A stretch of DNA of 7,359 nucleotides, taken from T1SED10-198M sp003554345 [NCBI: Candidatus Sumerlaeota bacterium]. GTDB lineage: Bacteria > Sumerlaeota > T1SED10-198M. Below, in pieces: positions 6,832 through 7,359 of the stretch. Every line of letters begins with the position of its first letter. The first letter of the stretch is position 1. The stretch spans positions 1 to 7,359 of the forward strand of contig PWGE01000022.1 of the NCBI GenBank assembly GCA_003554345.1. The letters run 5' to 3'. The notes below the pieces were generated by a model. That model saw only the letters and a list, made by a program, of their open reading frames with translations, did not search any database and was not told the DNA's origin. Position numbers and translations under genes: made by a program.

Positions 6832-6859
6832 ATGATATCATTGCCGTGCTGATGGAAAA
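6832..6859 (-). promoter_or_regulatory. Candidate extended -10 promoter with overlapping palindrome for the importer genes
   Basis: Minus strand: TGATATCAT reads as an extended -10 (TGn plus TATCAT, 5 of 6; hexamer at 6832-6837). A poor -35, TTTTCC (6854-6859), lies 16 bases upstream. The -10 sits within the perfect palindrome ATGATATCAT (6832-6841), flanked on the plus strand by TTGCCG repeats at 6825 and 6841. A regulator bound there would block the promoter. The start would be near 6825, giving a leader of about 78 bases. Confidence 0.4.
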
Positions 6860-6867
6860 GAGTCATG

Positions 6868-6889
6868 AAAAAATCCGTCCCCGGTCTTT
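6868..6889 (-). terminator. Weak intrinsic terminator after the Fis-type gene
   Basis: Directly after the stop codon on the minus strand, GAAAGACCG pairs with CGGATTTTTT: CCG/CGG around a GGGA loop, one A-A mismatch, then a G-U pair and three A-U pairs, running into six Ts. The stem is short, so termination may be partial. It would separate the Fis-type gene from the importer genes. Confidence 0.4.
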
Positions 6890-7359
6890 CATAGGTATCC
6901 GTATTTTTTCAGTTTTTTATACAGCGTGGTGCGGTTGACGCCCAGTATTTCCGCCGTTTTTTGCTTGTTGCCGCCGGTCTGTTGATACACGGAGTCCAGA
7001 AGTTTCGTTTCGAACATCTCCATTGCCCGGTCGTACATGTTGCCGGATCTGCTTGAGAGCATGGAGGTGAAATATCCGGCAAGAATGTTCTCCACCCTGC
7101 TCGATTGGTGATACTCTTCCGCCGGCATCTGATCCGCGGCGTACAGCACATCCATCAGCTCTATCACCCCGCTTTGCCTGAGCAGGGCGGTTTTTGTCGT
7201 CAGAAACAGAAGGGCGCTGACTGCATCTTTTTCCTGCAGGGATCGCTCGATAATCGCTTCCCGCGCTTCGTCTTTCATGCCGGTGATGTGCGTTTTCCAG
7301 GCATGGTTGCTCCTGTGAATAAACTCTTCCAGGTAGTGCTGCAGGTCTGCTTTCCTTTC
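6889..7359 (-). CDS. Protein with C-terminal Fis/NtrC-type helix-turn-helix (5' end outside window)
   Basis: DNA-binding protein, partial. The frame stays open upstream of the ATG at 7278 to the window edge (27 more codons, beginning ERKADLQHYLEEF), and no ribosome site marks that ATG, so I treat this as the last 156 residues of a longer protein. The C-terminal 50 residues are a Fis-type (HTH_8) domain: FETKLLDSVYQQTGGNKQKT, then AEILGVNRTTLYKKLKKYGYL, the form found at the end of NtrC-family enhancer-binding proteins. The visible part before it is helical and charged and shows no sigma-54 AAA+ motifs (no GAFTGA or R-finger stretch). It may be a response regulator-like protein, a sigma-54 activator with an unusual spacer, or another Fis-tailed regulator. 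It may regulate the neighbouring importer, but that is only inference from position. Confidence 0.75.
   Translation of the reverse strand, partial: ERKADLQHYLEEFIHRSNHAWKTHITGMKDEAREAIIERSLQEKDAVSALLFLTTKTALLRQSGVIELMDVLYAADQMPAEEYHQSSRVENILAGYFTSMLSSRSGNMYDRAMEMFETKLLDSVYQQTGGNKQKTAEILGVNRTTLYKKLKKYGYL

Noticed and set aside
6748-6888. Cobalamin riboswitch or full Fur box before the importer
   Set aside because: The leader is too short for a cobalamin riboswitch and lacks its conserved core. The 10-bp palindrome is shorter than a 19-bp Fur box and matches it only at the centre.

Overview
The window is bacterial chromosome with mostly housekeeping content. It opens inside an F1 ATP synthase operon (end of atpD, then atpC). 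Next on the same strand come a large two-part methyltransferase-domain protein and purN (purine biosynthesis). Most of the DNA is roughly 50-60% GC by eye, and genes are tightly packed. Taxonomy cannot be fixed from this window. The small secreted beta-sandwich protein carries a 'SGTGPR.F.LQY' signature that I associate from memory with secreted proteins of Bacteroidetes-like and related Gram-negative phyla, so an FCB-type or other diderm lineage is a tentative guess.

Layout. 1-473 (+): atpD, 5' end outside the window. 495-941 (+): atpC. 964-2661 (+): methyltransferase-domain protein with an N-terminal half I do not recognise. 2724-3326 (+): purN. 3341-4102 (-): zinc-ribbon plus YIP1-type membrane protein, convergent with purN. 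4103-4319: AT-rich intergenic region with two back-to-back promoter candidates. 4320-4931 (+): small secreted beta-sandwich protein, AT-rich. 4979-5971 (-) and 5968-6747 (-): permease and ATPase of a FecCD/BtuCD-type importer for iron-siderophore, cobalamin or another metal chelate, overlapping by 4 bases. 6748-6888: leader region with a promoter candidate, a palindrome and alternative hairpins, plus a weak terminator for the gene upstream. 6889-7359 (-): C-terminal part of a Fis-type DNA-binding protein that runs off the window edge.

How the genes fit together. AtpD and AtpC belong to the same F1 head. The methyltransferase gene follows atpC by 22 bases and probably shares its transcript. 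purN has its own strong ribosome binding site and may be co-transcribed or separately promoted. The importer genes form a two-gene unit. No substrate-binding protein gene lies beside them in the window. The AT-rich block around 4115-4978 stands out from its neighbours and is the best candidate for recent acquisition.

I found no clear evidence for a wholly new multi-gene system. The best leads are the AT-rich islet with its secreted protein, the unrecognised N-terminal half of the methyltransferase protein, and the palindrome and alternative hairpins ahead of the importer genes.
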